Source: Bacillota bacterium (GTDB taxonomy: Bacteria > Bacillota > UBA994). From it: DNA of 7,196 bases. The translations under genes and the position numbers were made by a program. The stretch's first letter is position 1. Each line of letters begins with the position of its first letter. Below the pieces are notes generated by a model, which had not been told where the DNA came from, made no database searches, and saw only the letters and a program-made list of their open reading frames with translations. The stretch lies in assembly GCA_018725535.1 (NCBI GenBank), contig QLUS01000083.1, positions 1-7,196 of the forward strand. Reading direction: 5' to 3'. Below, piece after piece: positions 1 through 5,618 of the stretch.

Positions 1-14
1 GAGCCTTTTGCTTC
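1..14. repeat. inverted copy of a 14-bp repeat segment
   Basis: GAGCCTTTTGCTTC at the very start of the window is the exact reverse complement of GAAGCAAAAGGCTC at 182-195 and 291-304, inside the two tandem repeat units. Further similar inverted material (GCTTTCCGCCT near 55-65 against AGGCGGAAGGC in the unit) suggests that the window edge cuts through a diverged copy of the same element in opposite orientation. Confidence 0.7.
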
Positions 15-30
15 ACCGAGCTAGGGGGTC

Positions 31-56
31 TTCCCGGGGTGGATTCCCGGGGTGGC
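31..56. repeat. 13-bp tandem repeat, two copies
   Basis: TTCCCGGGGTGG followed by A or C occurs twice in direct succession (31-43 and 44-56). Each copy contains the palindrome CCCGGG. It lies in the gene-free repeat block at the left edge; no function can be assigned. Confidence 0.75.
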
Positions 57-89
57 TTTCCGCCTCCCGCTCTCCGCTTTTTGCCGTGA

Positions 90-118
90 GCAGTACGCCG
101 TAAGCCGTAGGCTACTGC
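90..118. repeat. hairpin-forming inverted repeat
   Basis: GCAGTA (90-95) pairs with TACTGC (113-118), and after one bulged C at 96, GCC (97-99) pairs with GGC (110-112). This gives a 9-bp stem around a 10-base loop. There is no T tract on either side, so it does not look like an intrinsic terminator. It directly precedes the first tandem repeat unit and is probably part of the same repeat block. Confidence 0.5.
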
Positions 119-119
119 T

Positions 120-320
120 GGTTGCTAAGCGCTAAGTGCCGCTCCTAGCAGGCGGAAGGCCGAAAGCGGAAAGCGATTTGCGAAGCAAAAGGCTCCGTCC
201 CCTTTGCTTCCCCCTTTGCTTCCCTGCCGGTTGCTAAGCGCTAAGTGCCGCTCCTAGCAGGCGGAAGGCCGAAAGCGGAAAGCGATTTGCGAAGCAAAAG
301 GCTCCGTCCCTTCTGCTTCC
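120..320. repeat. two tandem copies of a ~109-bp intergenic repeat
   Basis: The 82 bases 120-201 are identical to 229-310, an offset of 109. The similarity continues about 10 bases with two mismatches. Each unit has a GCTAAGCGCTAAG section, a GGCGGAAGG/GCGGAAAGCG purine-rich section, GAAGCAAAAGGCTC, and then a pyrimidine-rich tail of short GCTTCC repeats (202-223; 311-340 holds TTCTGCTTCC twice plus a variant). There is no long ORF and no IS-like end structure. Together with the items at 1-118 it accounts for the whole gene-free stretch before the first gene. Function unknown. Confidence 0.85.
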
Positions 321-340
321 TTCTGCTTCCTACTGCTTCG

Positions 341-347
341 GGAGGTG
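341..347 (+). promoter_or_regulatory. ribosome binding site deciding the dehydratase start
   Basis: GGAGGTG sits 6 bases upstream of GTG at 354. The in-frame GTG at 345 lies inside this site, so it cannot use it, and ATG at 352 is in another frame and meets a stop after two codons. The start at 354 is therefore preferred over 345. Confidence 0.7.
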
Positions 348-353
348 AACCAT

Positions 354-1316
354 GTGTTAACGCTCGATGATGTCAAAGCCGCACAAGCCCGGCTTAGCGG
401 TAAGATACACCACACTCCGCTGCTCTATTCGCGGACGCTTAGCAAGCTGTCGGGCAGCGAGATTTACTTAAAGTGCGAGAATCTACAAAAGACCGGTTCG
501 TTTAAGGCGCGGGGCGCACTGAACGCGGTCGCGCAGCTCACACCTAAAGAGCGGGCGCAAGGCGTGGTCACTGGTTCGTCCGGGAACCACGGGCAGGCCC
601 TAGCCTTCGCGGCCAAAGAATTTGGTGTCAAGGCAATCGTCGTGATGCCCGAAGACGCCACTCTCGCCAAGCGGGCAGCTTGCGAGGGCTACGGCGGCAC
701 CGTGCTCCTCTGCGGCATCACTGCCGAAGCCCGCCTCGCCAAGGCCGTAGACCTCGTAACCAAGGAGGGATACACCTTAGTGCATCCCTTTGATGACCCC
801 CGTATTATCGCCGGGCAGGGTACGCTAAGCCTAGAAGTTCTCGCTGACCTCCCCGACGTCGACTGCATTGTCGCCCCGGTCGGCGGCGGCGGGCTGCTAG
901 GTGGCGTGAGCCTGAGCATGAAAGAAAGTAGCCCACGCGTGCAAGTAGTCGGCGTAGAGCCAGCCATCAGCGCATGCCTCCGGCACTCCTGGCAGGCGGG
1001 AGCCGTGACTGAACTAGGCGATGACGCTTGGGCCCCCTCTATCGCCGATGGCCTCCGTGCGCGCCGTCCCGGCAGGTTGCCCTATGCCTTGTCTCGCGCC
1101 TACGTCGACGACCTCGTCACCGTTACGGAGGGTGAAATCGCGTCCGCTATGCGCCTCATCATGGAGCGCGCAAAACTCGTCGTAGAGCCTTCCGGTGCCG
1201 TCAGTGTGGCCGCTGCCCTGAGCGCCAAACTCAATTTCACCGGCAAAAAGGTGGTCTGCGTCCTAAGCGGCGGCAATGTCGAGTTGGCTAAGCTGGCCAA
1301 ACTAGGATTGCTTTAG
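354..1316 (+). CDS. threonine/serine dehydratase (threonine ammonia-lyase family, PLP fold type II)
   Basis: Predicted cytoplasmic PLP enzyme that deaminates threonine to 2-oxobutyrate and ammonia, possibly also serine to pyruvate. Seen in the 320-aa product: the PLP-lysine motif SFKARGA with the Schiff-base Lys near residue 51, SSGNHGQ (about 75-81), the glycine loop PVGGGGLLGG that holds the cofactor phosphate (from about 176), EPSGAV (about 278-283) and C-terminal SGGN (about 305-308). It lacks the C-terminal ACT-type regulatory domain of biosynthetic IlvA, so its length and layout match the short TdcB-like or serine-racemase-like branch. Substrate preference within this group cannot be read from sequence. 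No promoter was recognised in the repeat block upstream. Its last 15 bp overlap the convergent tcdA gene. An alternative in-frame start at 345 would add three residues but lacks a usable ribosome binding site. Confidence 0.92.
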   Translation: MLTLDDVKAAQARLSGKIHHTPLLYSRTLSKLSGSEIYLKCENLQKTGSFKARGALNAVAQLTPKERAQGVVTGSSGNHGQALAFAAKEFGVKAIVVMPEDATLAKRAACEGYGGTVLLCGITAEARLAKAVDLVTKEGYTLVHPFDDPRIIAGQGTLSLEVLADLPDVDCIVAPVGGGGLLGGVSLSMKESSPRVQVVGVEPAISACLRHSWQAGAVTELGDDAWAPSIADGLRARRPGRLPYALSRAYVDDLVTVTEGEIASAMRLIMERAKLVVEPSGAVSVAAALSAKLNFTGKKVVCVLSGGNVELAKLAKLGLL

Positions 1317-2066
1317 CCCCAGGAGGTCATTCACGACCACACCCGCAGCAATCAGCCCGGCCACACTTGGCACAAACGAGATGCTGCCCGGAATCTGCCG
1401 CCTGTGGCTGCAATTCGCGTCTTTGCCCGGACAGATGCAGTCGCGCGCGCAATCGTTAGTACTCGCCTCCGGCACCATCGGCACTTCCTCAGAGTACACC
1501 ACCTTCACCCCGCTCTTAACTCCGTGTCTGCCTAGTTCCTTGCGGACAACGCGCGCTAAGGGGCAAATGCTGGTTTTTGAGATGTCTGCAACCATAAAAC
1601 GCGTGGGATCAAGCTTATTACCTGCCCCTAGGCACGAAACAACAGGGATGCCCTGCTCTTTGCAGTGCATAATGATCGCCAGTTTGGCAGTTACCGTGTC
1701 TACGGCGTCTACTACATAGCTAACCTCACGCGTCAATCCGCTCCGCGCCAATTCGGCGGTCATAAAACCTTTGTGCGCCACAACTTCAACACTTGGATTA
1801 ATCTCCTTTGCCCGCGCGGCCATTACTTCGACCTTGGCCTGCCCGAGCGTAGATTGCAGCGCATGCAACTGCCGATTGACGTTTGTCAAGCAGATGTCGT
1901 CGTAGTCCACTAGAGTGAGTTTCCCCACTCCCGCTCGCGCTAGGGCCTCGGTCGTGTATGAGCCCACACCCCCAATGCCGATGATTGCCACATGAGCTGC
2001 GCCAAGTATACGTAGGCCCGCCTCGCCTACGAGCAACTCCGTGCGGGAAAATTTGTGTAAAGGCAT
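1302..2066 (-). CDS. tcdA: tRNA threonylcarbamoyladenosine dehydratase TcdA (ThiF/HesA/MoeB superfamily)
   Basis: Family knowledge: an ATP-dependent E1-like enzyme that cyclises t6A37 of ANN-decoding tRNAs to ct6A. Seen in the 254-aa product: the nucleotide-binding GIGGVGS loop (about 30-36), an acidic VDYDDI strand end, NVNRQLHA with the conserved Asn-Arg-Gln (about 62-69), VDAVDT (about 119-124), SCLGAGNKLDP, a Cys-rich stretch with Cys at about 206, 210, 212 and 219, and the RRQIPGSISFVPSVAGLIAAG tail characteristic of TcdA. Length matches the family. The start at 2066 is chosen because GAGGAGGG lies five bases upstream. Extending to ATG at 2129 would add 21 low-quality residues translated from the palindromic upstream region. 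The gene is convergent with the dehydratase and divergent from the zinc-ribbon gene. Confidence 0.93.
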   Translation of the reverse strand: MPLHKFSRTELLVGEAGLRILGAAHVAIIGIGGVGSYTTEALARAGVGKLTLVDYDDICLTNVNRQLHALQSTLGQAKVEVMAARAKEINPSVEVVAHKGFMTAELARSGLTREVSYVVDAVDTVTAKLAIIMHCKEQGIPVVSCLGAGNKLDPTRFMVADISKTSICPLARVVRKELGRHGVKSGVKVVYSEEVPMVPEASTNDCARDCICPGKDANCSHRRQIPGSISFVPSVAGLIAAGVVVNDLLGLKQS

Positions 2067-2071
2067 GCCTG

Positions 2072-2079
2072 CCCTCCTC
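2072..2079 (-). promoter_or_regulatory. ribosome binding site of tcdA
   Basis: On the minus strand GAGGAGGG is followed by five bases and then ATG (complement of 2064-2066). This strong site decides the internal start against the longer reading frame beginning at 2129. Confidence 0.75.
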
Positions 2080-2111
2080 TCAGGAAAATATTTTCCGCCA
2101 CTCAGGAAAAT
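2079..2111. repeat. palindrome and 22-bp-spaced direct repeat upstream of tcdA
   Basis: CTCAGGAAAAT occurs at 2079-2089 and again at 2101-2111, 22 bp apart (about two helical turns). The first copy is part of a perfect 14-bp palindrome GGAAAATATTTTCC at 2083-2096, and TTTTCC (2091-2096) is also inverted relative to GGAAAA (2105-2110). It sits immediately upstream of the tcdA ribosome binding site. Such symmetry is compatible with a dimeric repressor operator or an mRNA hairpin in the tcdA leader; which one, if either, is inference. Confidence 0.5.
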
Positions 2112-2138
2112 GTTTTTTTGGAAAGTCAACTCTTGCTA

Positions 2139-2167
2139 TTGCTAATCGGCGTAGACTCTGGTACACT
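2139..2167 (+). promoter_or_regulatory. candidate sigma-A promoter for the zinc-ribbon gene
   Basis: TTGCTA (2139-2144) and TACACT (2162-2167) are separated by exactly 17 bp, a plausible -35/-10 pair. Transcription would start near 2174, leaving a leader of about 80 bases before the zinc-ribbon start. Both hexamers deviate from consensus, so the call is moderate. Confidence 0.45.
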
Positions 2168-2224
2168 GTTTATGAACTTGTGCTAATCTGGTTTCACCTG
2201 CTCAGGGAAGACCCAGGAGGGCCA

Positions 2225-2257
2225 ATGTATCTAATTATCGGGGGGTATTTTCTCTAA
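2225..2257 (+). CDS. possible 10-codon leader peptide (MYLIIGGYFL)
   Basis: A short ORF begins at ATG 2225 with AGGAGG at 2215-2220, four bases upstream, which is the best Shine-Dalgarno site in this region. It encodes MYLIIGGYFL and ends in TAA (2255-2257) whose last A starts the ATG of the downstream zinc-ribbon gene (TAATG). The zinc-ribbon start itself has only a run of Gs (2240-2245) about 11 bases upstream, so translation may depend on reinitiation from this leader. No tandem codons for one amino acid and no clear attenuator hairpins are visible, so classical amino-acid attenuation is not supported. It could also be non-functional, with the site simply belonging to a misplaced start. 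Confidence 0.4.
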   Translation: MYLIIGGYFL

Positions 2258-2544
2258 TGTATCAGGACAAGTCACTCAAGTGCAAGGACTGCGGCGTGGA
2301 GTTTCAGTTTACCGGACGTGAGCAAGAGTTTTACGCTGAGCGCGGCTTCCAAAACGAACCCAGCCGCTGCAAGACCTGTCGCGACAGCCGCAAGCGTAAC
2401 GATAACAGCGGCTCTGTTTCCCAGAACCGCGAGCTCCACAGCGTAACCTGCGATGAGTGCGGCGCACCCACCCAAGTGCCCTTCAAGCCCACTGCCGGTC
2501 GTCCCGTCTACTGCCGCGATTGCTTCTCCAGCAAGAGAAGATAA
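2257..2544 (+). CDS. small double zinc-ribbon protein
   Basis: A 95-aa, charged, soluble protein with four CxxC knuckles: Cys9/12 with Cys38/41, and Cys65/68 with Cys86/89, consistent with two four-cysteine zinc ribbons. The N-terminal part (MYQDKSLKCKDC, then FTGREQEFYAERGFQNEP and RCKTCR) matches the probable-zinc-binding family widespread in Bacillota. The C-terminal part (CDECG, VPFKPTAGRPVYCRDCF) matches a second known CxxC ribbon often found in small proteins and appended to nucleic-acid-related proteins. A basic tail (SSKRR) and the linker KRND suggest nucleic-acid or ribosome contact, but that is inference; the family has no firmly known function. It is likely a single-gene unit with its own promoter (2139-2167) and terminator (2557-2589). 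Translation may be coupled to the 10-codon ORF upstream. Confidence 0.88.
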   Translation: MYQDKSLKCKDCGVEFQFTGREQEFYAERGFQNEPSRCKTCRDSRKRNDNSGSVSQNRELHSVTCDECGAPTQVPFKPTAGRPVYCRDCFSSKRR

Positions 2545-2556
2545 TCCTTTGCAATC

Positions 2557-2589
2557 AAGCAGCCTGAGAACCAGGTTGCTTTGTTTTTT
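2557..2589 (+). terminator. intrinsic terminator after the zinc-ribbon gene
   Basis: AAGCAGCCTG (2557-2566) pairs with CAGGTTGCTT (2572-2581) over 10 bp with one G-U wobble. The loop is five bases, and TTGTTTTTT follows directly. It lies 12 bases past the stop codon at 2542-2544. Confidence 0.88.
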
Positions 2590-2608
2590 GCGCGCTGTTC
2601 CTTATAAT
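2581..2608 (+). promoter_or_regulatory. candidate sigma-A promoter for the small ORF and CRP/FNR gene
   Basis: A consensus TATAAT lies at 2603-2608, with TTGTTT at 2581-2586 as a weak -35 at 16-bp spacing. The -35 overlaps the T tract of the preceding terminator. Transcription would start near 2615, giving a leader of about 18 bases before the ATG at 2633. Confidence 0.6.
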
Positions 2609-2632
2609 AGGTAATAGACTGGGGGCTTAAGG

Positions 2633-2848
2633 ATGGCTATTGCGGAACAAGTGCTCACGGGGTTGCCCCTAGAGCTCAAGGGGATAAAGGTTACAGTTAC
2701 ACACCGCTGCACAGTAATGGCCTTTGGCACGGGAGTGGTCGCTAGCATCTGGCCGACGGCAGGGAAGGTAGTGGTGGGGGAAAACACAACCACACTGAGC
2801 ATCGCGCCTCCCGCCGCTCTCCCGCATGCGCGGCAGTCTCCGCTGTGA
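2633..2848 (+). CDS. unrecognised 71-aa protein coupled to the downstream regulator
   Basis: I do not recognise this protein. It starts with ATG 18 bases or so after a predicted transcription start, with a GGGGG run (2621-2625) at seven bases as a modest ribosome binding site. Its TGA stop (2846-2848) overlaps the GTG start of the CRP/FNR gene (2845) by 4 bp. The product has a mildly hydrophobic beta-like middle (KGIKVTVTHRC, TGVVASIW, GKVVVGENTTTLSI) and a Pro/Ala-rich end. There is one Cys, no signal peptide and no clear membrane span. Third codon positions are roughly two-thirds G or C, in keeping with neighbouring genes. The regulator start has no good ribosome binding site of its own, so translation of this ORF probably feeds it. 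It could be a real small protein or mainly a coupling leader. Confidence 0.55.
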   Translation: MAIAEQVLTGLPLELKGIKVTVTHRCTVMAFGTGVVASIWPTAGKVVVGENTTTLSIAPPAALPHARQSPL

Positions 2849-3510
2849 TAGATCAGGCGCTGCTTAAGAAGCTGCCGCTCTTTAACGACTTGCCCGCCCC
2901 GGACTTAGCCCGTTTAGCGTCGCTGCTTAAGGTGCATTACTACCAAAGACACGAAATCCTGTTCAGCGAAGGCGAAGCTGGCCTTGGTGTCTGGCTGGCA
3001 TTGCGCGGCACCGTTAAACTTGTCAAGACAGACAGCCAAGGCGGCGAACAGCTCCTCAAGGTGGTCGCGCCGGAGCAGTTTTTTGCCGAAGTGGTGCTGT
3101 TTGACGGCGGCAGCTACCCCGCAACCGCCATTGCCCAGTCCGACTGCACGCTTGCCGTGCTGTATAATGCCGACGCTAGAGCTTTGCTCAGCGCGCACCC
3201 CGAGCTGGCATGGCGTTTTTTGCATACCATGAGCGAGCGGCTTCGCACCGCGCAAGAGCGTATCCGTATCCTGGCCGGTAGCGACGCGACCATACGGTTG
3301 GCGTCAATTCTCCTGCATATCGCCAAAGAGCAAGGGCAAGATCAAATGGCCCTTAGCAAGCAAGACCTCGCCAACATGGCCGGCATTACCCGCGAAACCG
3401 TCTCGCGCATCCTCGCGGTATTTAAGGACGAAGGGTGCATCATTACCGGGCGCAACAAGATAGCTATCACCAACAAGAGCCAGCTAGCCGCGCTGATCGA
3501 CCACCAGTAA
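2845..3510 (+). CDS. CRP/FNR-family transcriptional regulator
   Basis: A 221-aa DNA-binding regulator with the family's usual length and order: an N-terminal cyclic-nucleotide-binding-type beta barrel (about 10-110, starting LLKKLPLFNDLPAPDLARLA), a long dimerisation helix (about 115-145), and a C-terminal winged helix-turn-helix with LSKQDLANMAGITRETVSRIL (about 170-190). In the effector pocket region it reads FFAEVVLFDGGSYPATA, so the Glu is kept but the Arg that binds cAMP phosphate in E. coli CRP is not evident. There is no N-terminal Cys cluster for an FNR-type iron-sulfur centre. The ligand is therefore unknown. Start GTG 2845 overlaps the stop of the 71-aa ORF by 4 bp, indicating co-transcription and translational coupling. 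Its own regulon cannot be deduced here; no clear TGTGA-N6-TCACA site was found upstream. It converges on the carbonic-anhydrase-like gene 13 bp away. Confidence 0.93.
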   Translation: MIDQALLKKLPLFNDLPAPDLARLASLLKVHYYQRHEILFSEGEAGLGVWLALRGTVKLVKTDSQGGEQLLKVVAPEQFFAEVVLFDGGSYPATAIAQSDCTLAVLYNADARALLSAHPELAWRFLHTMSERLRTAQERIRILAGSDATIRLASILLHIAKEQGQDQMALSKQDLANMAGITRETVSRILAVFKDEGCIITGRNKIAITNKSQLAALIDHQ

Positions 3511-3523
3511 TCACATGCAGCAA

Positions 3524-4027
3524 CTACCTGTAGTTTTCTTGCCACAAGCGCACGTAGTTCATGGCGTGCTCCCGCAAGGGCAGGACTGCGGCATCGTCTA
3601 ACGTACGCACCACTTTAGCCGGCAGCCCTACGACCAGAGAGCGCGGCGGGATAACCATGCGTTCCTTGACGACCGCTCCCGCCCCGACAATCGAGCCTTC
3701 TCCCACCACCGCGCCGTCTAGCACAACCGCACCCATACCGATGAGCACGTTGTCCTCCACCGTGCAGCCGTGAAGAATGGCGCGGTGTCCCACCGTGACG
3801 AAACTCCCCACGCGTAGGGGCTGCTCTCTGTCTGGGTGCAGTACCGCCCCGTCCTGGATACTGGTTGACTCGCCAATCGAGATCTCGTTTACGTCGCCGC
3901 GCACTACTGCCGTATGCCATATGCTCGTTTGCGGCCCAATCTTCACGTTTCCAATTACACAAGCTTCGTCAGCTACAAAAGCCTCTGGGTTAACTAGGGG
4001 TTTCCCTGCTTTAATCTCTTTAATCAT
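3524..4027 (-). CDS. gamma-class carbonic anhydrase family protein (YrdA/PaaY-like hexapeptide protein)
   Basis: A 167-aa cytoplasmic left-handed beta-helix protein. Hexapeptide-type repeats run from about residue 20 to 125 (for example VIGNVKIGPQTSIW, VLIGMGAVVLDGAVVG, SIVGAGAVV). The three metal-ligand histidines of gamma carbonic anhydrases are present at about 64 (AVLH), 81 and 86 (VGHRAILHGC), with the conserved RGDVN near 43-47. A C-terminal helix (HAMNYVRLWQENYR) packs on the helix in this family. Family members are predicted trimers binding zinc or iron; some hydrate CO2, many have no shown activity, so the reaction is uncertain. Start 4027 is used because GGGAGGG lies six bases upstream; the longer ATG at 4042 lies on that site. 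It stands alone, convergent with the CRP/FNR gene. Confidence 0.9.
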   Translation of the reverse strand: MIKEIKAGKPLVNPEAFVADEACVIGNVKIGPQTSIWHTAVVRGDVNEISIGESTSIQDGAVLHPDREQPLRVGSFVTVGHRAILHGCTVEDNVLIGMGAVVLDGAVVGEGSIVGAGAVVKERMVIPPRSLVVGLPAKVVRTLDDAAVLPLREHAMNYVRLWQENYR

Positions 4028-4033
4028 GCCATG

Positions 4034-4040
4034 CCCTCCC
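4034..4040 (-). promoter_or_regulatory. ribosome binding site of the carbonic-anhydrase-like gene
   Basis: GGGAGGG on the minus strand ends six bases before ATG at 4027. It overlaps the codons that an ATG at 4042 would use, so it supports the shorter protein beginning MIKEIKAG. Confidence 0.7.
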
Positions 4041-4066
4041 ATTGAACTCCATGCTTGGTCTCGCCC

Positions 4067-4094
4067 ATTCTATCACGGTCAAAGAGAGATGCAA
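4067..4094 (-). promoter_or_regulatory. candidate promoter of the carbonic-anhydrase-like gene
   Basis: On the minus strand TTGCAT (4094-4089) is followed after 16 bp by TAGAAT (4072-4067). This predicts a start near 4060 and a leader of about 33 bases. The rest of the divergent gap (4095-4184) shows a small hairpin (AGCGAA/TTCGCT, 4110-4126) and no convincing -35/-10 pair for tldD. Confidence 0.45.
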
Positions 4095-4184
4095 AGAAAA
4101 GTTCCTGCTAGCGAAGGATTTTCGCTTTACTTGTAGAATTATACGCCAGCGTGAAATATGCCTTAGGGTACGGAGGGTGCGCGC

Positions 4185-5618
4185 ATGCAGGACTTATTGC
4201 AGATTGCCATACGGGAGGCAGAGCGGCTCGGTGCCGATTACGCAGACGTGCGCTACATGGAGCGCAAAAGCGAGCCTGTAAGCATGAAGAACGGCGCGGT
4301 AGTTTCGCTGGCCCTGCAAGAAGAACAGGGCTTTGGGATACGCGTGATGCATGGCGGTGCATGGGGGTTTGCCAGCCGCAGCGTCACCACCGAGGCCGAG
4401 CTTAAGCACGCCGCCGCCGAGGCCGTAGCCGTCGCTCGCGCTTCCGCCAAAGTAAGGGCGTCCCCAACGAGCTTTGCCCCGCTCGACGCAGCCCAAGGGG
4501 TCTATCGCACCAAGGTGCAAAAAGACCCGTTTGAAATTCCCCTAGAGGACAAACTAGAATTTCTCATCGACATTGACCGCGAACTGCGTGCCGACGCAGC
4601 CATTCGTATCGCCGAAGCCTCGCTCTTGTCTCTGTGCGAACGCAAGTGGTTTCTAAGCTCCGAGGGGAGTGACATTGAGCAAACCATCTACGAAACGGGG
4701 GCCAGCATCGCCGCCACTGCCGCAGGCAACGGCGACAGGCAGCGACGCAGCTTCAGTAATTACGCCCAAGCAGGTTACGAATTTGTGGAGGGGCTTAACC
4801 TTAAAGCGCTATCCACTGGGCTCGCCGCCGAAGCCAAGCAGCTGCTCACGGCAGACACCTGTCCTGTCCTTGATACCACGCTTATCCTTGGCTCTTCCCA
4901 GCTCGCGCTGCAAATACACGAGTCCTGCGGTCACCCCATCGAGCTTGACCGTGTCCTAGGCAGCGAAGCAAGTTTTGCCGGCACGAGCTTCTTGGCACCC
5001 GGCATGGAGGGCGGCTATCCATACGGGAGCACAGAGGTCACCGTAGTGGCAGACGCCACTTTGCCGGGAGGCCTAGGGACTTTTGGCTATGACGATGAGG
5101 GCGTTCCTGCACAGCGCATCACCATTGTCGACAAAGGCAGGTTTGCCAATTTCCTCACGTCGCGCGAGACTGCGCCTCTGCTCGGGCAAGCCAGCAACGG
5201 CACCATGCGGGCAGACGGCGCGACCAACCTGCCGCTTATCCGCATGACTAATATTAACCTTAACCCCGGCGACTGGACGCTCGACGAGATAATCAAAGAT
5301 ACCAAGCAGGGCATCTTTATGGAGAGCCCGAAAAGCTGGTCACTCGATGACAAGCGCCTTAACTTTCACTTTAGCACCGAGTATGCTTACGAAGTAAGAG
5401 ACGGCGCGATTACCCGCCTGCTTAAGAACCCTGCCTACACAGACATGACTACCCATTTCTGGCCGGCGTGCGATGCAATTGCGGGGAAAGGACGCGGCGA
5501 GTGGCAGCTCTGGGGCCTGCCGAGCTGTGCTAAGGGGGAGCCGATGCAAATTGCCCACGTCGCACATGGGGCCGCGCCCGCTCGCTTCCGAGATGTGCGG
5601 GTGGGGGTGGGCAAATAA
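4185..5618 (+). CDS. tldD: metalloprotease TldD
   Basis: Catalytic subunit of the TldD/TldE (PmbA) heterodimeric zinc metalloprotease. Family knowledge: in E. coli the complex cleaves unfolded peptides, takes part in microcin B17 maturation and helps degrade the antitoxin CcdA. Seen in the 477-aa product: an N-terminal domain with MKNGAV and GFGIRVMHGGAWGFAS (about 34-64), the HExxxH zinc motif HESCGH at 245-250 followed by PIELDRVLGSEASFAGTSF, then the RADGATNLPLIRMTNI segment, and a C-terminal LPSCAKGEPMQ whose Cys448 corresponds to the third zinc ligand known for TldD. Length is typical. ATG 4185 has GGAGGG (4172-4177) seven bases upstream. The stop overlaps the tldE start as TAATG, the usual tight tldD-tldE pairing. 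Confidence 0.95.
   Translation: MQDLLQIAIREAERLGADYADVRYMERKSEPVSMKNGAVVSLALQEEQGFGIRVMHGGAWGFASRSVTTEAELKHAAAEAVAVARASAKVRASPTSFAPLDAAQGVYRTKVQKDPFEIPLEDKLEFLIDIDRELRADAAIRIAEASLLSLCERKWFLSSEGSDIEQTIYETGASIAATAAGNGDRQRRSFSNYAQAGYEFVEGLNLKALSTGLAAEAKQLLTADTCPVLDTTLILGSSQLALQIHESCGHPIELDRVLGSEASFAGTSFLAPGMEGGYPYGSTEVTVVADATLPGGLGTFGYDDEGVPAQRITIVDKGRFANFLTSRETAPLLGQASNGTMRADGATNLPLIRMTNINLNPGDWTLDEIIKDTKQGIFMESPKSWSLDDKRLNFHFSTEYAYEVRDGAITRLLKNPAYTDMTTHFWPACDAIAGKGRGEWQLWGLPSCAKGEPMQIAHVAHGAAPARFRDVRVGVGK

Noticed and set aside
120..320. CRISPR array
   Set aside because: Only two copies of a long 82-bp core at 109-bp offset, with low-complexity tails and not short repeats with unique spacers; no cas genes nearby.
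345..353. GTG at 345 as start of the dehydratase
   Set aside because: It lies inside the GGAGGTG ribosome binding site, which is correctly spaced for GTG at 354 instead.
2067..2129. Longer tcdA start at 2129 (21 extra residues)
   Set aside because: The extra codons cover the palindromic upstream region and include the ribosome binding site of the better start at 2066; family length agrees with the shorter protein.
1985..2257. 90-codon plus-strand ORF running from inside tcdA into the leader region
   Set aside because: Most of it is antisense to tcdA and crosses the intergenic promoter region. Only its last ten codons have a credible start and ribosome binding site.
3522..3535. Bidirectional terminator between the CRP/FNR and carbonic-anhydrase-like genes
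   Set aside because: AACTACCTGTAGTT gives only a five-base-pair AT-rich stem with a short, interrupted T run, and it overlaps the stop codon of the minus-strand gene; too weak to call.
3777..4136. 119-codon plus-strand ORF opposite the carbonic-anhydrase-like gene
   Set aside because: It is a shadow of the well-supported minus-strand gene, with no family resemblance or ribosome binding site.
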